Shown here piece by piece: positions 1 through 5,294 of a stretch of DNA of 5,294 nt; position 1 is the stretch's first letter, and each line of letters opens with the position of its first letter. Location of the stretch: contig CANBUF010000171.1 of NCBI GenBank assembly GCA_947372575.1, positions 1-5,294 on the forward strand. Reading direction: 5' to 3'. The DNA is from Alcaligenaceae bacterium. GTDB lineage: Bacteria > Pseudomonadota > Gammaproteobacteria > Burkholderiales > Burkholderiaceae. A program made the translations under genes and the position numbers. The notes beneath the pieces were generated by a model, which was not told the origin of the DNA, did no database searches, and saw only the letters and a list, made by a program, of their open reading frames with translations.

Positions 1-50
1 TAGGCCACTGCATGATCACAGTAATTGGACCAGCGTTGAGCGATATTCAT
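1..50 (-). CDS. Possible N-terminal fragment of an unidentified protein, cut by the left window edge
   Basis: On the minus strand an ATG at 50-48 opens a frame that stays open to the window edge and reads MNIAQRWSNYCDHAVA. A Shine-Dalgarno-like GAAGGA (66-61) lies 10 bases upstream, the best ribosome-binding site on the left side of the window. A PhoB-like half-box pair lies further upstream (101-118). An overlapping frame from an ATG at 72-70 ends after 18 codons and is less likely. I do not recognise the family from 16 residues. The gene would be co-oriented with mgtC and lies about 130 bp downstream of its stop. It may have its own promoter. A chance open frame of this length is common, so the call rests mainly on the ribosome-binding site. 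Confidence 0.4.
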   Translation of the reverse strand, partial: MNIAQRWSNYCDHAVA

Positions 51-82
51 AATTTTTACGTCCTTCAGTCATCTTGATTCGG

Positions 83-99
83 ATATTGCAACGCAATAT
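83..99. repeat. Perfect 7-bp inverted repeat with 3-base centre
   Basis: ATATTGC (83-89) and GCAATAT (93-99) are perfect reverse complements around AAC. No T-run follows on either strand, so it does not look like an intrinsic terminator. It sits between the PhoB-like repeats at 101-118 and the putative start at 50 on the minus strand, where a -10 region or an operator would be expected. Its function is unknown. Confidence 0.45.
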
Positions 100-100
100 T

Positions 101-118
101 ATCAAACGGATATGACAG
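101..118 (-). promoter_or_regulatory. Candidate PhoB box for a leftward gene
   Basis: Read on the minus strand, this is CTGTCAT (118-112), four bases ATCC, then GTTTGAT (107-101). The first unit is a perfect PhoB half-site. The second matches the CTGTCAT consensus at 4 of 7 positions, and the 7-4-7 spacing is right. Flanking 11-bp units are poor, so this is the weakest of the three candidate boxes. It would drive the partial frame starting at position 50. Confidence 0.35.
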
Positions 119-180
119 TGCTTGAAATATACAAACAAAAGCGCAAACATGTCCAGCACCCGATTAGCCCCCCCGCACCA

Positions 181-912
181 CTATGAAGTTGTACTTGGGC
201 TCCAGAAGGCCTGTGTAATGCAATCCTGAGCGGCGATGGCTTGAACCAGCAGGTCAAGCGCATCACCATCGACTGACGAAGCAGCCAATACCGCCTCGAT
301 CATGACCGAGTCTTCACCAAAGGCATCAATTCCCAGATGACTAAAGGCATAGCCAGCCTGCTCAAGGGCGATATCAAGCTGTCTGAGTGCTTCGCGTTGA
401 TATTCAATCCTGGAGATCACTGAAATCGTATGCGTGACTTCCACTGCAGGAGAATCGAGTGGCTGTCGATTGATCAGATTGCCAACCGGGCGCAGGAGTG
501 TGTTGGCGGCTAAGACAAAAATCGTCGCAAGCAGGGCTTCTAGAATCAGATCTGCTCCCGCACAGGCACCGACAGCGCCTGAACACCATAAGGTCGCTGC
601 CGTATTCAACCCTCTGACATTGCCCTCTTCGCGCATGATGACACCTGCACCAAGGAAACCAATACCCGAGACAACGTAGGCCATCACATGCACAGCACCC
701 TCGTGTGCACCCATCCGGTTAGCAATATCTACAAAAATCGCGGCGCCCAGCGCAACCAGCACGTTGGTGCGCAATCCTGCCGTGCGCTGGCGGTATTGCC
801 GTTCAAAACCAATCAGGCCGCCAAGTACAAAAGCGGATGACAAACTGATAGCCGTATCGGCAATCGAGACGAGATCAATATTCTTTAGAATTTCCATATC
901 AGAAAGAAACAC
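181..912 (-). CDS. mgtC: MgtC/SapB family inner-membrane protein
   Basis: This 243-residue protein resembles Salmonella MgtC along its length. Family signatures are GGLIGFERQ (31-39), the AGLRTN stretch (45-50), SGIGFLGAG (82-90) and NVRGLNTAATLWCS (98-111). Hydrophobic segments near 18-37, 50-66, 73-93, 103-120 and 122-141 give about five membrane spans. A soluble C-terminal domain follows (about 157-240), the layout of true MgtC proteins rather than the short SapB forms. MgtC is known for survival in low Mg2+ and in macrophages. In Salmonella it inhibits the F1Fo ATP synthase and is reported to act on the PhoR kinase to promote phosphate uptake. The GTG start at 912 directly abuts the upstream stop (915-913). 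An in-frame ATG at 897 would give 238 residues and fits Salmonella MgtC length better. Neither has a clear ribosome-binding site, consistent with translational coupling to the plcP-like gene. The family call is firm; physiological equivalence is inferred. Confidence 0.92.
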   Translation of the reverse strand: MFLSDMEILKNIDLVSIADTAISLSSAFVLGGLIGFERQYRQRTAGLRTNVLVALGAAIFVDIANRMGAHEGAVHVMAYVVSGIGFLGAGVIMREEGNVRGLNTAATLWCSGAVGACAGADLILEALLATIFVLAANTLLRPVGNLINRQPLDSPAVEVTHTISVISRIEYQREALRQLDIALEQAGYAFSHLGIDAFGEDSVMIEAVLAASSVDGDALDLLVQAIAAQDCITQAFWSPSTTS

Positions 913-1707
913 TTATTGTTCTTTGGGCGAATGACTGGTGCGATATGGCCAGTAGACGATTTTAAGCTCACCTTCCTGGGTTTCAACGATGGCAGAAAGG
1001 CTTTCGACCCAGTCCCCATCATTGCAGTACAGAATCCCGTCAATATCGCGGATCTCGGGCTTATGGATATGGCCGCATAAGACACCATCATAACCACGCC
1101 GCCGCGCTTCGCTGGTCAAGTTTTCCTCAAATGCAGTGATGAATGAAACGGCATTTTTAACTTTATGTTTGAGGTATTGCGAGAGTGACCAGTAGGATAG
1201 CCCCATTTTGTGGCGTACATGATTGAACCAGTTGTTCAGATTCAGAATGAGTGTGTAGAAACTATCGCCCAGATAGGCAAGCCACTTGGCATGCTGGATA
1301 ATCCCATCAAACAAATCACCATGCGTAATCCAGAGCGTGCGGCCATCGAGCAAAGTATGTGTCGTGTCATCGACGATTGCAATATCACCAAATGCCATGC
1401 CCAGGAACTGCCGGATCGCTTCGTCATGGTTACCCGCGATATAGGTCACCCGCGTGCCTTTTCTCGCTTTGCGCAGTACCTTTTGCACCACATCGTTGTG
1501 ACTTTGCTTCCAGTACCAGTTTTTCTTGAGCTGCCAGCCATCAATGATGTCTCCCACAAGATAGAGATGATCAGACTCATTCCATTTCAGGAAATCAAGT
1601 AAATAGTCTGCCTTGCAACCTGAAGTGCCAAGATGGATATCTGAAATCCAGATGGCTCGATGATGTTTTGGGCGCAGGTCTGGATCGTTCGGTTCAGGTG
1701 GTCTCAT
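913..1707 (-). CDS. plcP: PlcP-like metallophosphoesterase (phospholipase C type, LpxH superfamily)
   Basis: This 264-residue calcineurin-like phosphoesterase has the full set of metal-site motifs: SDIHLG (22-27), GDIID (52-56), GNHDE (92-96), ITHGD (127-131) and GHIH (212-215). It has no signal peptide, so it should act in the cytoplasm or on the inner membrane face. Automatic pipelines usually name such proteins UDP-2,3-diacylglucosamine diphosphatase, but LpxH proper has GNRD where this has GNHD. The stretches YLVGDIIDGW, YWKQSHNDVVQKVLRKARKG, YWSLSQ and NDGDWVES match, from memory, the PlcP family of Sinorhizobium. PlcP releases the phospho-headgroup of membrane phospholipids during phosphate starvation, leaving diacylglycerol for phosphorus-free lipids. 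A PhoB box upstream (1754-1771) supports this. The ATG at 1707 is preceded by an in-frame stop and has no clear ribosome-binding site. The gene ends flush against mgtC. The superfamily is certain; PlcP rather than an LpxH2-type hydrolase is likely, not proven. Confidence 0.82.
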   Translation of the reverse strand: MRPPEPNDPDLRPKHHRAIWISDIHLGTSGCKADYLLDFLKWNESDHLYLVGDIIDGWQLKKNWYWKQSHNDVVQKVLRKARKGTRVTYIAGNHDEAIRQFLGMAFGDIAIVDDTTHTLLDGRTLWITHGDLFDGIIQHAKWLAYLGDSFYTLILNLNNWFNHVRHKMGLSYWSLSQYLKHKVKNAVSFITAFEENLTSEARRRGYDGVLCGHIHKPEIRDIDGILYCNDGDWVESLSAIVETQEGELKIVYWPYRTSHSPKEQ

Positions 1708-1753
1708 GAGCGGTAATCATGCACGCATCATTTGACATCGATATTGCACATCC

Positions 1754-1771
1754 GTGACCGTTTAATGACAA
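1754..1771 (-). promoter_or_regulatory. PhoB box upstream of plcP-mgtC
   Basis: On the minus strand this reads TTGTCATTAAACGGTCAC: two 7-bp half-sites (1771-1765 and 1760-1754) separated by TAAA. It matches the PhoB consensus repeats CTGTCAT and CTGTCAC at 12 of 14 positions, with an A/T-rich 4-base spacer. Weaker units in the same 11-bp phase flank it: CTGACGA (1782-1776) and GTGCAAT (1749-1743), each 4 of 7. The site is 46 bp before the plcP-like start codon, in the 90-bp gap after the DUF1045 gene, and points at plcP. A -10 element is not clear; TATCGA or CAATAT near 1747-1738 are weak options. Confidence 0.65.
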
Positions 1772-1797
1772 GCGTTCGTCAGCAAAAAAATACATGC

Positions 1798-2499
1798 TTA
1801 CGCTCCGAATCTAACGTGATCGATCAGCACGAAATCTGCCCCCTGGACAGGTTCGGCAAAAATCGCGACCGCATCAAAAACAGGTGGCATAAGCCGATCA
1901 AATATTCTCTGTGCACCTTGCAGGAGTGACTGCACCTGCGTTGGACTAGATTTACTGAGGGCTCCCGTCAGCGACATGTGAAATTTAAAATGCTCAAAAA
2001 CATAGGGATATCCCCAGCGCAGCAGCATCTGATCCTGCTCGGCACTCAAGGACGACTTGCGCCGACGGGACAACTCGGAATCGGACAGCGCTTCAGTTAA
2101 AGGGTGCAGATCAGTCACGCATTGATTTGCGACCTGTCGAATCGCGGTCACATCGCCGTTTGGAACCAGTGCTAAAAAATCATCCAGGCGACGTACCTCT
2201 AACCGGGGTAGGACAAACGGTTTGAAATGCTGACACACTCGCCGCACACCATCCTTCAGGTCATCGAGCGCGAACTCAGGGTGTAAAGAGAATGGAGCTT
2301 TAAGTGTGGCGTGCCAGCCATAGCGACGCGGTGCCTGGGTAAACTGATGGAAGGTTTCGACAGGCATCGCATCGATAAGTGGCTGCGGCAACTTCATCTG
2401 CGTCGCCGCACATCGTCCGAGCCATTCGCTTCCAAGATTCCAGAATTCCGACTCGGGACTGGGAGCGTAATAAATTGCATAGCGATAAGCTGATTTCAT
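1798..2499 (-). CDS. DUF1045 phosphonate-cluster protein, 2H phosphoesterase-like
   Basis: This 233-residue soluble protein belongs to the DUF1045 (putative phosphonate metabolism protein) family. It opens with RYAIYYAP (6-13). It carries two HxT/S motifs, HAT (63-65, inside YGWHATLKAPF) and HMS (174-176, inside HFKFHMSLTG). Paired motifs of this kind mark the 2H phosphoesterase superfamily, whose members open cyclic phosphates or cut 2',5'-type phosphodiesters. The family is repeatedly found next to C-P lyase genes but, to my knowledge, has no proven reaction. C-P lyase makes 5-phosphoribosyl 1,2-cyclic phosphate, normally opened by PhnP, so a cyclic-phosphate substrate is an attractive guess. 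The gene diverges from phnG. The ATG at 2499 gives the expected N-terminus, though its ribosome-binding site is weak. It ends 90 bp before the plcP-like gene, without a clear terminator. Confidence 0.88.
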   Translation of the reverse strand: MKSAYRYAIYYAPSPESEFWNLGSEWLGRCAATQMKLPQPLIDAMPVETFHQFTQAPRRYGWHATLKAPFSLHPEFALDDLKDGVRRVCQHFKPFVLPRLEVRRLDDFLALVPNGDVTAIRQVANQCVTDLHPLTEALSDSELSRRRKSSLSAEQDQMLLRWGYPYVFEHFKFHMSLTGALSKSSPTQVQSLLQGAQRIFDRLMPPVFDAVAIFAEPVQGADFVLIDHVRFGA

Positions 2500-2586
2500 T
2501 CTGAACTTTTATCTCTGAGTGATAGATACAAAATCTGATCCTGAAAAACCAATCCTGAATTCGCGCCTGATAGCAATCGCGACGCA

Positions 2587-2637
2587 CTGTCATCAAGCCG
2601 CTTTAAAAGTGTCATCAAAATGTATTGTGACTGTCAC
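2587..2637 (+). promoter_or_regulatory. PhoB-box array and promoter region of the phn operon
   Basis: Three CTGTCAT-type half-sites lie at exact 22-bp intervals: CTGTCAT (2587-2593), GTGTCAT (2609-2615) and CTGTCAC (2631-2637). A weaker unit, ATGTATT (2620-2626, 4 of 7), falls between the last two in 11-bp phase with 4-base spacers caaa and gtga. CCGCTTT (2598-2604, 3 of 7) fills the remaining slot poorly. This is the geometry of tandem PhoB binding on one DNA face, replacing a -35 element. CACAAT (2646-2651, 4 of 6 to TATAAT), 8 bases after the last unit, is a possible -10. It lies in the 225-bp divergent region (2500-2724), which holds no gene; I see no clear promoter for the DUF1045 gene there. 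Confidence 0.65.
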
Positions 2638-2724
2638 GACACATACACAATGCGTATCTAAGATGAAAGGCTTGCTGGTGTTGAGCTTCAACATCAATTC
2701 ACAGCTTTGTACAGTATCAGGCAT

Positions 2725-3225
2725 ATGTTGCAACAATCTGACAATCATAAAAATCCCGTTCAAGAGCGTTCGGACTGGATGGCATTACTTGCACGCGCAC
2801 CCATAGAACTTCTCGAACAAGCTCTCCATCCATACTCAAATGATGCACCGCAGTGGTTAAGAAAACCAGAAACCGGTCTCATGATGATCGAAGGTCGTAC
2901 CGGTGGCACAGGTCAACGTTTTAACGTGGGAGAGGTCACTGTGACACGTTGCGCGCTTAGGCTCACACACATGACTTCAGAGGCACCGGTCGGGATCGCT
3001 TACATCCTCGGTCGTTCACACCAGCACGCCTACCTGGCGGCTCTTGCTGATGCGGTACTTCTCAGCAAGTCGGAACATAGCCTGACAGAAACATTACTCA
3101 CGCCCATTCGCGCCTATCTCGATCAAAAAAGTCAGATGCGGAAAGATCAGGCTGAATCAAGCAAGGTTGAGTTTTTTACTGTTGCCAGAGAATCCACACA
3201 AGATGAGGAGTCCGAGCAATCATGA
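2725..3225 (+). CDS. phnG: PhnG, C-P lyase core subunit
   Basis: PhnG is a subunit of the cytoplasmic C-P lyase core complex PhnGHIJ. With PhnH, PhnI and PhnL it supports transfer of a phosphonate to the ribose C1 of ATP with loss of adenine. The 166-residue product has the diagnostic glycine-rich stretch RTGGTGQRFNVGEVTVTR (58-75) and GRSHQHA (96-102). It also has SDWMALLARAP (16-26), aligning with RQHWMSVLAHS near the E. coli start, and an acidic tail. I chose the ATG at 2725 because it leaves a short lead before that conserved segment. A TTG at 2707 would add six residues and has no better ribosome-binding site; at 2725 only AGG with a 3-base gap is visible. It is the first gene of the operon, with no phnF before it, and its TGA overlaps the phnH ATG (ATGA). 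Confidence 0.95.
   Translation: MLQQSDNHKNPVQERSDWMALLARAPIELLEQALHPYSNDAPQWLRKPETGLMMIEGRTGGTGQRFNVGEVTVTRCALRLTHMTSEAPVGIAYILGRSHQHAYLAALADAVLLSKSEHSLTETLLTPIRAYLDQKSQMRKDQAESSKVEFFTVARESTQDEESEQS
3205..3210 (+). promoter_or_regulatory. Ribosome-binding site of phnH
   Basis: GAGGAG lies 11 bases before the phnH ATG (3222), inside the end of phnG. It is the clearest Shine-Dalgarno sequence in the phn operon and supports this start within the ATGA overlap. Confidence 0.6.
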
Positions 3226-3878
3226 GGGCAGCACTGGATCTCTCTAAAGTAGTCGGGGGGTTTTCCGATACAGCGCGCGACAGCCAAATCGTCTTTCGCC
3301 AGGCACTCGATGCGCTGTCACAACCGGGCAAGATCACACCCCTGACGTTGAATTGTGAAATTCCACAACACGCAAATGCTGGCTCTGCCGTATTGTTGCT
3401 GGCGTTACTCGATGCCGATAGCCAATTGTGGTTATCTCCCAGCCTCAAGCATAGTGATGCGGCGCACTGGATTGCATTTCACTCCAATTGCATCATCGTT
3501 CAAGACCCCTCTGAGGCGCATTTCGCCTGGGTGGCAAATTTGGAAGAACTACCCGCGCTCAGTGCCTTTAACCAAGGCACGGATGAATATCCTGACCAGT
3601 CAACAACGATCATCCTGGATGTGAACGCCTTGAGCGTGATGCCTGAGGCAATGACGAGTTTGACTTTGCAAGGACCAGGCATTGCACACACCAATACGGT
3701 GTGTCTGGACATATCCACAGTGCAACCCTTGCACAGATTGATTGAAGAGTTAAAGATCAATCATGCGCAATTTCCAAAAGGAGTCGACATGTTCATGGCG
3801 AGTGCTGACCATGTCATCGGCCTGCCGCGAACTACGCGTATCAATTTCACCGCGCCTCAACAGAACGATAGAGCCTGA
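3222..3878 (+). CDS. phnH: PhnH, C-P lyase core subunit
   Basis: This 218-residue PhnH is a cytoplasmic core component of C-P lyase, known to adopt a PLP-transferase-like fold without the cofactor. It is needed for forming ribose-1-phosphonate-5-triphosphate with PhnG, PhnI and PhnL. Visible family features are the N-terminal FRQALDALSQPG (25-36), matching FRRLLKAMSEPG of E. coli, and SAVLLLALLDADSQLWLSP (55-73). The central LQGPGI (149-154), FPKGVDM (184-190) and LPRTTRI (201-207) near the end also match. It is about 24 residues longer than the E. coli protein, with extra residues at both ends. It overlaps phnG by 4 bp (ATGA) and is followed by phnI after 2 bp, so it should be translated coupled to both. 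Confidence 0.96.
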   Translation: MRAALDLSKVVGGFSDTARDSQIVFRQALDALSQPGKITPLTLNCEIPQHANAGSAVLLLALLDADSQLWLSPSLKHSDAAHWIAFHSNCIIVQDPSEAHFAWVANLEELPALSAFNQGTDEYPDQSTTIILDVNALSVMPEAMTSLTLQGPGIAHTNTVCLDISTVQPLHRLIEELKINHAQFPKGVDMFMASADHVIGLPRTTRINFTAPQQNDRA

Positions 3879-3880
3879 TT

Positions 3881-5032
3881 ATGTATGTTGCCGTAAAAGG
3901 TGGCGAACACGCCATTCTGAATAGTTATCGCTTGCTAGAAACTCAGCGACGTGGGAATCCCGATGTTCCAGAGCTGTCCATCGTTCAAATCACCCAGCAA
4001 TTAAAACTCGCAGTCGATCGCGTGATGACTGAGGGCTCTGTCTACGACCGGGAACTCGCCGCACTGGCGATCAAGCAGTCAAGTGGCGATCTGATTGAAG
4101 CCATTTTTTTGTTGCGTGCTTATCGGGCGACGCTCCCTAGACTGGGCTCCACACGCCCACTGGATACGGCCAGTATGCAGCTGGATCGCCGGATTTCTGC
4201 GACTTTTAAAGATATGCCGGGAGGACAGGTCCTCGGCCCCACATACGACTACACCCAGAGATTGCTGGATTTCACATTGCTGGTGAATGCGCAATGCCCC
4301 GCATGGGAAGTGGCTCAGAATGTGGCGGCACAGCTTGGCCGCTCAAGTAAAACGACTGAGCCTGACGCGGTCAAACAAGCCAATCCAAAAGTTATTGATT
4401 TGTTGAATATGGAAAATTTGATCGAAAGAGAGGAAATGCCCTCTGGAGACCCGACCCCCAAGGATCTGACCCGTCAGCCACTGAAATTTCCAGCTGATCG
4501 GGCCACCCGTTTGCAGAATCTCGCACGCGGAGATGAAGGTTTTTTACTTTCCATGGCCTACTCGACGCAGCGCGGCTACTCGCACAGCCATCCCTTTGTC
4601 GGAGAGATCCGGATGGGGACCGTTGCACTTGAGCTCGCACCCGAAGAGCTCGGATTTGTGATTTCGATTGGAGACATTGAAATCACAGAGTGCGAGATGA
4701 TCAATCAATTTGCAGGCAGCAAAACCGAACCGCCTCAATTTACGCGCGGCTATGGTCTGGCCTTCGGGCATAGCGAACGCAAGGCGATGGCGATGAGTCT
4801 GGTTGATCGCTCACTGCGTGCAGGAGAGCTCGGCGAGGCGATTGAAGCACCTGCCCAGATGCCGGAGTTCGTGCTTTCGCATAGTGACAGTCTCGAAGCC
4901 TCAGGATTTGTCCAGCATTTAAAACTGCCTCACTACGTTGACTTCCAGTCAGAACTCGAACTCGTCAGAAAAATGCGCACCCAGGCAGCCGTCGCCCAAC
5001 AACCAGAATCCGGGGACAACTCCCATGCATGA
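3881..5032 (+). CDS. phnI: PhnI, C-P lyase core subunit (phosphonate-ATP ribosyl transfer)
   Basis: PhnI is the catalytic core subunit that, with PhnG, PhnH and PhnL, replaces the adenine of ATP with a phosphonate. Alone it acts as a purine nucleosidase. The 383-residue protein starts MYVAVKGGE exactly as in E. coli. It keeps LAVDRVMTEG (43-52), ELAALAIKQSSGD (58-70), AIFLLRAYR (74-82), GPTYDYTQRLLDFTLL (119-134), RGDEGFLLSMAYSTQRGY (216-233), EELGF (255-259), FTRGYGLAFGHSERKAMAM (287-305) and HLKLPHYVDFQSELEL (346-361). His346 and His351 correspond, by counting from the end, to the E. coli interface histidines His328 and His333. It is about 29 residues longer than E. coli PhnI, mainly through a polar linker at about 137-200. 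It starts 2 bp after phnH and overlaps phnJ by 8 bp. Confidence 0.97.
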   Translation: MYVAVKGGEHAILNSYRLLETQRRGNPDVPELSIVQITQQLKLAVDRVMTEGSVYDRELAALAIKQSSGDLIEAIFLLRAYRATLPRLGSTRPLDTASMQLDRRISATFKDMPGGQVLGPTYDYTQRLLDFTLLVNAQCPAWEVAQNVAAQLGRSSKTTEPDAVKQANPKVIDLLNMENLIEREEMPSGDPTPKDLTRQPLKFPADRATRLQNLARGDEGFLLSMAYSTQRGYSHSHPFVGEIRMGTVALELAPEELGFVISIGDIEITECEMINQFAGSKTEPPQFTRGYGLAFGHSERKAMAMSLVDRSLRAGELGEAIEAPAQMPEFVLSHSDSLEASGFVQHLKLPHYVDFQSELELVRKMRTQAAVAQQPESGDNSHA

Positions 5033-5294
5033 ACAAGCTCCGCGCACAGCATCTTTGTCGACAGGTGAAAATGCAAGTGTCAGCGAAAACTTCAATTTCG
5101 CCTATCTCGACGAACGCACCAAACGGATGATCAGACGCGCCATTCTCAAGGCCGTCGCGATTCCTGGCTATCAGGTGCCCTTTGGCTCCAGAGAAATGCC
5201 CTTGCCGTATGGGTGGGGCACAGGTGGCATTCAGGTCACAGCCTCCGTGATCGGCCAGGAGGATGTATTAAAAGTCATCGATCAGGGCTCAGAC
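5025..5294 (+). CDS. phnJ: PhnJ, radical-SAM C-P lyase, N-terminal 90 residues only
   Basis: The frame from ATG 5025 runs open to the window end and matches the N-terminus of PhnJ: FNFAYLDERTKRMIRRAIL, then KAVAIPGYQVPFG, YGWGTGGIQVTASVIG and DVLKVIDQG, nearly identical to E. coli. PhnJ uses an iron-sulfur cluster and S-adenosylmethionine to break the C-P bond of 5-phosphoribosyl-1-phosphonate, giving the hydrocarbon and 5-phosphoribosyl 1,2-cyclic phosphate. The cluster cysteines lie near the C-terminus and are outside this window, so catalytic integrity cannot be judged. The start overlaps the end of phnI by 8 bp. A weak GGGG (5012-5015) lies 9 bases upstream. Residues 1-22 before the conserved FNFAYLDE are polar, Ser/Thr-rich and longer than in E. 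coli (about 8 residues). ATG 5029 is in another frame. Confidence 0.96.
   Translation, partial: MHEQAPRTASLSTGENASVSENFNFAYLDERTKRMIRRAILKAVAIPGYQVPFGSREMPLPYGWGTGGIQVTASVIGQEDVLKVIDQGSD

Noticed and set aside
168..174. Run of seven C bases after mgtC
   Set aside because: It lies in the non-coding space after the stop codon, and I see no frame or structure that depends on it.
1210..1602. 130-codon plus-strand frame opposite the plcP-like gene
   Set aside because: It is an antisense shadow of a gene whose metal-binding motifs are all intact in the minus frame.
1784..1790. T7 run on the minus strand just after the DUF1045 stop, as an intrinsic terminator
   Set aside because: No credible GC-rich hairpin precedes it; only a tiny GC/GC pairing around GCGTAAGC is possible.
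2627..2637. Palindrome GTGACTGTCAC as a separate repressor operator
   Set aside because: It coincides with a PhoB half-site in correct 11-bp phase, and no repressor gene is nearby; the symmetry may be chance.
2707..2724. TTG start six codons upstream for phnG
   Set aside because: No ribosome-binding site and no family conservation in the added residues; ATG 2725 is sufficient.
2519..2806. Plus-strand open frame of 95 codons in the divergent region
   Set aside because: It covers the PhoB repeats, runs out of frame into phnG and its product shows no recognisable family.

Overview
The window is a stretch of bacterial chromosome of roughly 50% GC, probably from a betaproteobacterium of the Burkholderiales type. 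That placement rests on gene content and general protein similarity and is only moderately secure. It looks like a phosphorus-acquisition island. Two gene groups diverge from a 225-bp control region, and a third possible gene starts at the left edge.

Right half (plus strand, 2725 to the window end): the start of a C-P lyase operon in the order phnG, phnH, phnI, phnJ. The genes are packed with 4-8 bp overlaps or a 2 bp gap, and phnJ is cut by the window edge. PhnG, PhnH and PhnI form the core that, with PhnL, joins a phosphonate to the ribose of ATP. PhnJ is the radical-SAM enzyme that breaks the C-P bond. No phnF repressor gene precedes phnG. Instead the upstream region carries PhoB-type CTGTCAT repeats in an 11/22-bp phase.

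Left half (minus strand): the gene facing phnG is a DUF1045 protein, a family often found beside phn genes, with the two HxT/HxS motifs of a 2H phosphoesterase. Next comes a metallophosphoesterase that resembles the phosphate-starvation phospholipase C PlcP more than LpxH, then an MgtC protein placed directly after it. A good PhoB box lies just upstream of the plcP-like gene, so plcP-mgtC is probably its own Pho-controlled unit.

Left edge (1-180): a possible third PhoB half-box pair (101-118, minus strand), a dyad (83-99), and a Shine-Dalgarno plus ATG that open a minus-strand reading frame running off the window.

Taken together, the window seems to combine three responses to phosphate shortage: using phosphonates (phn), recycling membrane phospholipid phosphate (PlcP) and tuning the response or phosphate/Mg physiology (MgtC). 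The gene family calls are strong. The shared PhoB control and the PlcP role are inferences from sequence motifs.
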